Origin: Lachnospiraceae bacterium
GTDB lineage: Bacteria; Bacillota; Clostridia; Lachnospirales; Lachnospiraceae
NCBI GenBank assembly: GCA_022774705.1
Contig: JALFLM010000200.1
Span: 1-61,017, forward strand
Reading direction: 5' to 3'
Length of the DNA: 61,017 nt
Within the stretch, counting starts at the first letter, position 1; each line of letters begins with the position of its first letter. Both the position numbers and the translations under genes were made by a program. Positions 60,712 to 61,017 of the stretch are shown here, one piece after another. The notes under the pieces are model-generated. The model did no database searches and was not told the DNA's origin. It worked only from the letters and a program-made list of their open reading frames with translations.

Positions 60712-61017
60712 TCAATCTATGCGTTCATGCTCATTATTCACATATCCTGATGGCAAGTCCGCATCAATGGCATAATTCACCAAATGGTCATCGCAGTTAT
60801 CAAGCGTTTGGCAATGATTTACACAATGGCGTCTTGACCTGCCCAATACAGCTTCCTCCTGAATTTCCCTCTGCCGCCTTGCACAATACGGATTGTCGCA
60901 GACGGAATACTTGCCAATAGGCAGATTGTCAAAGCACTCAATCATGCCATCTACAATCGCCCTGCGCATCCCCCTGCGCCAGCTTGGAGAACCCAATGGT
61001 ATATCCAGCGGTTTTGA
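60712..61017 (-). CDS. Hypothetical Cys/Arg-rich protein, 5' end outside the window
   Basis: I do not recognise it. The frame is open from the window edge to the stop at 60712, so the visible 101 residues are probably the C-terminus of a longer protein. An internal TTG at 60996 could be a start but has no clear ribosome site. Visible features are PLGSPSWRRGMRRAIVDGMIE, then CDNPYCARRQREIQ and RHCVNHCQTLDNC, whose Cys/His spacing would suit a small zinc site. Nothing in the flanks indicates its role. Confidence 0.5.
   Translation of the reverse strand, partial: SKPLDIPLGSPSWRRGMRRAIVDGMIECFDNLPIGKYSVCDNPYCARRQREIQEEAVLGRSRRHCVNHCQTLDNCDDHLVNYAIDADLPSGYVNNEHERID

Overview
The window looks like a chromosomal segment of a spore-forming Clostridia bacterium, most likely a member of the Lachnospiraceae. 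The basis is moderate GC content, spoIID/spoIIQ-type sporulation genes, pyruvate phosphate dikinase, a type III glutamine synthetase, an hprK-murB-whiA-crh cluster and PD-(D/E)XK 'transposase' genes with EGHEAGLA repeats. Nearly all genes lie on the minus strand. No rRNA, tRNA or CRISPR array was seen.

Layout. 1-2.7 kb is a mobile-element graveyard: an IS607-type tnpA/tnpB pair with a truncated TnpB, then a 5'-deleted PD-(D/E)XK nuclease gene that carries a 162-bp MITE with a 5-bp target duplication. 2.8-10.6 kb is a sulfur-assimilation cluster on the minus strand: metY, a siroheme/ferredoxin sulfite-reductase-like protein, tusA-like, a thioredoxin, a ThiS-like carrier ending GGGC, a ThiF/HesA adenylyltransferase, a JAMM protease, a YesN-like regulator, cysK, a broken cysE and trxB. 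The content matches protein-thiocarboxylate-dependent homocysteine synthesis as known from Wolinella. 11-12 kb holds the intact PD-(D/E)XK paralogue. 12.1-17.2 kb holds MATE, PfkB kinase, GNAT, metallophosphoesterase and a two-gene iron-sulfur module.

17.2-22.8 kb is an unusual alternative Hsp70 operon: GrpE-like, DnaK-like, a J-domain/TPR/SEC-C protein whose HPD motif reads SPE, and an unrecognised 535-aa partner. 22.9-23.7 kb is a frameshifted CPBP protease that sits behind the promoter and first 24 codons of another PD-(D/E)XK gene. 23.7-27.5 kb is a complete arsRDA-acr3 operon with a consensus promoter whose -35 region is tandemly duplicated.

27.8-61 kb is mostly housekeeping: ppdK, cyclophilin, CYTH protein, spoIIQ-like/spoIID-like, hemZ, an MBL hydrolase, rel, pfkA, dnaE, crh-like/whiA/murB/hprK, glnN, fba, tex, GNAT, a lipoprotein and a long coiled-coil FtsX permease with its ATPase. 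A partial gene runs off the end.

The most unusual non-coding signal is a set of nested hairpin elements at about 31.6, 51.2 and 60.5 kb, plus a fourth, looser one at 50.95 kb. Two of them share a core of about 100 bp with compensatory stem changes, but carry different, internally perfect outer arms.
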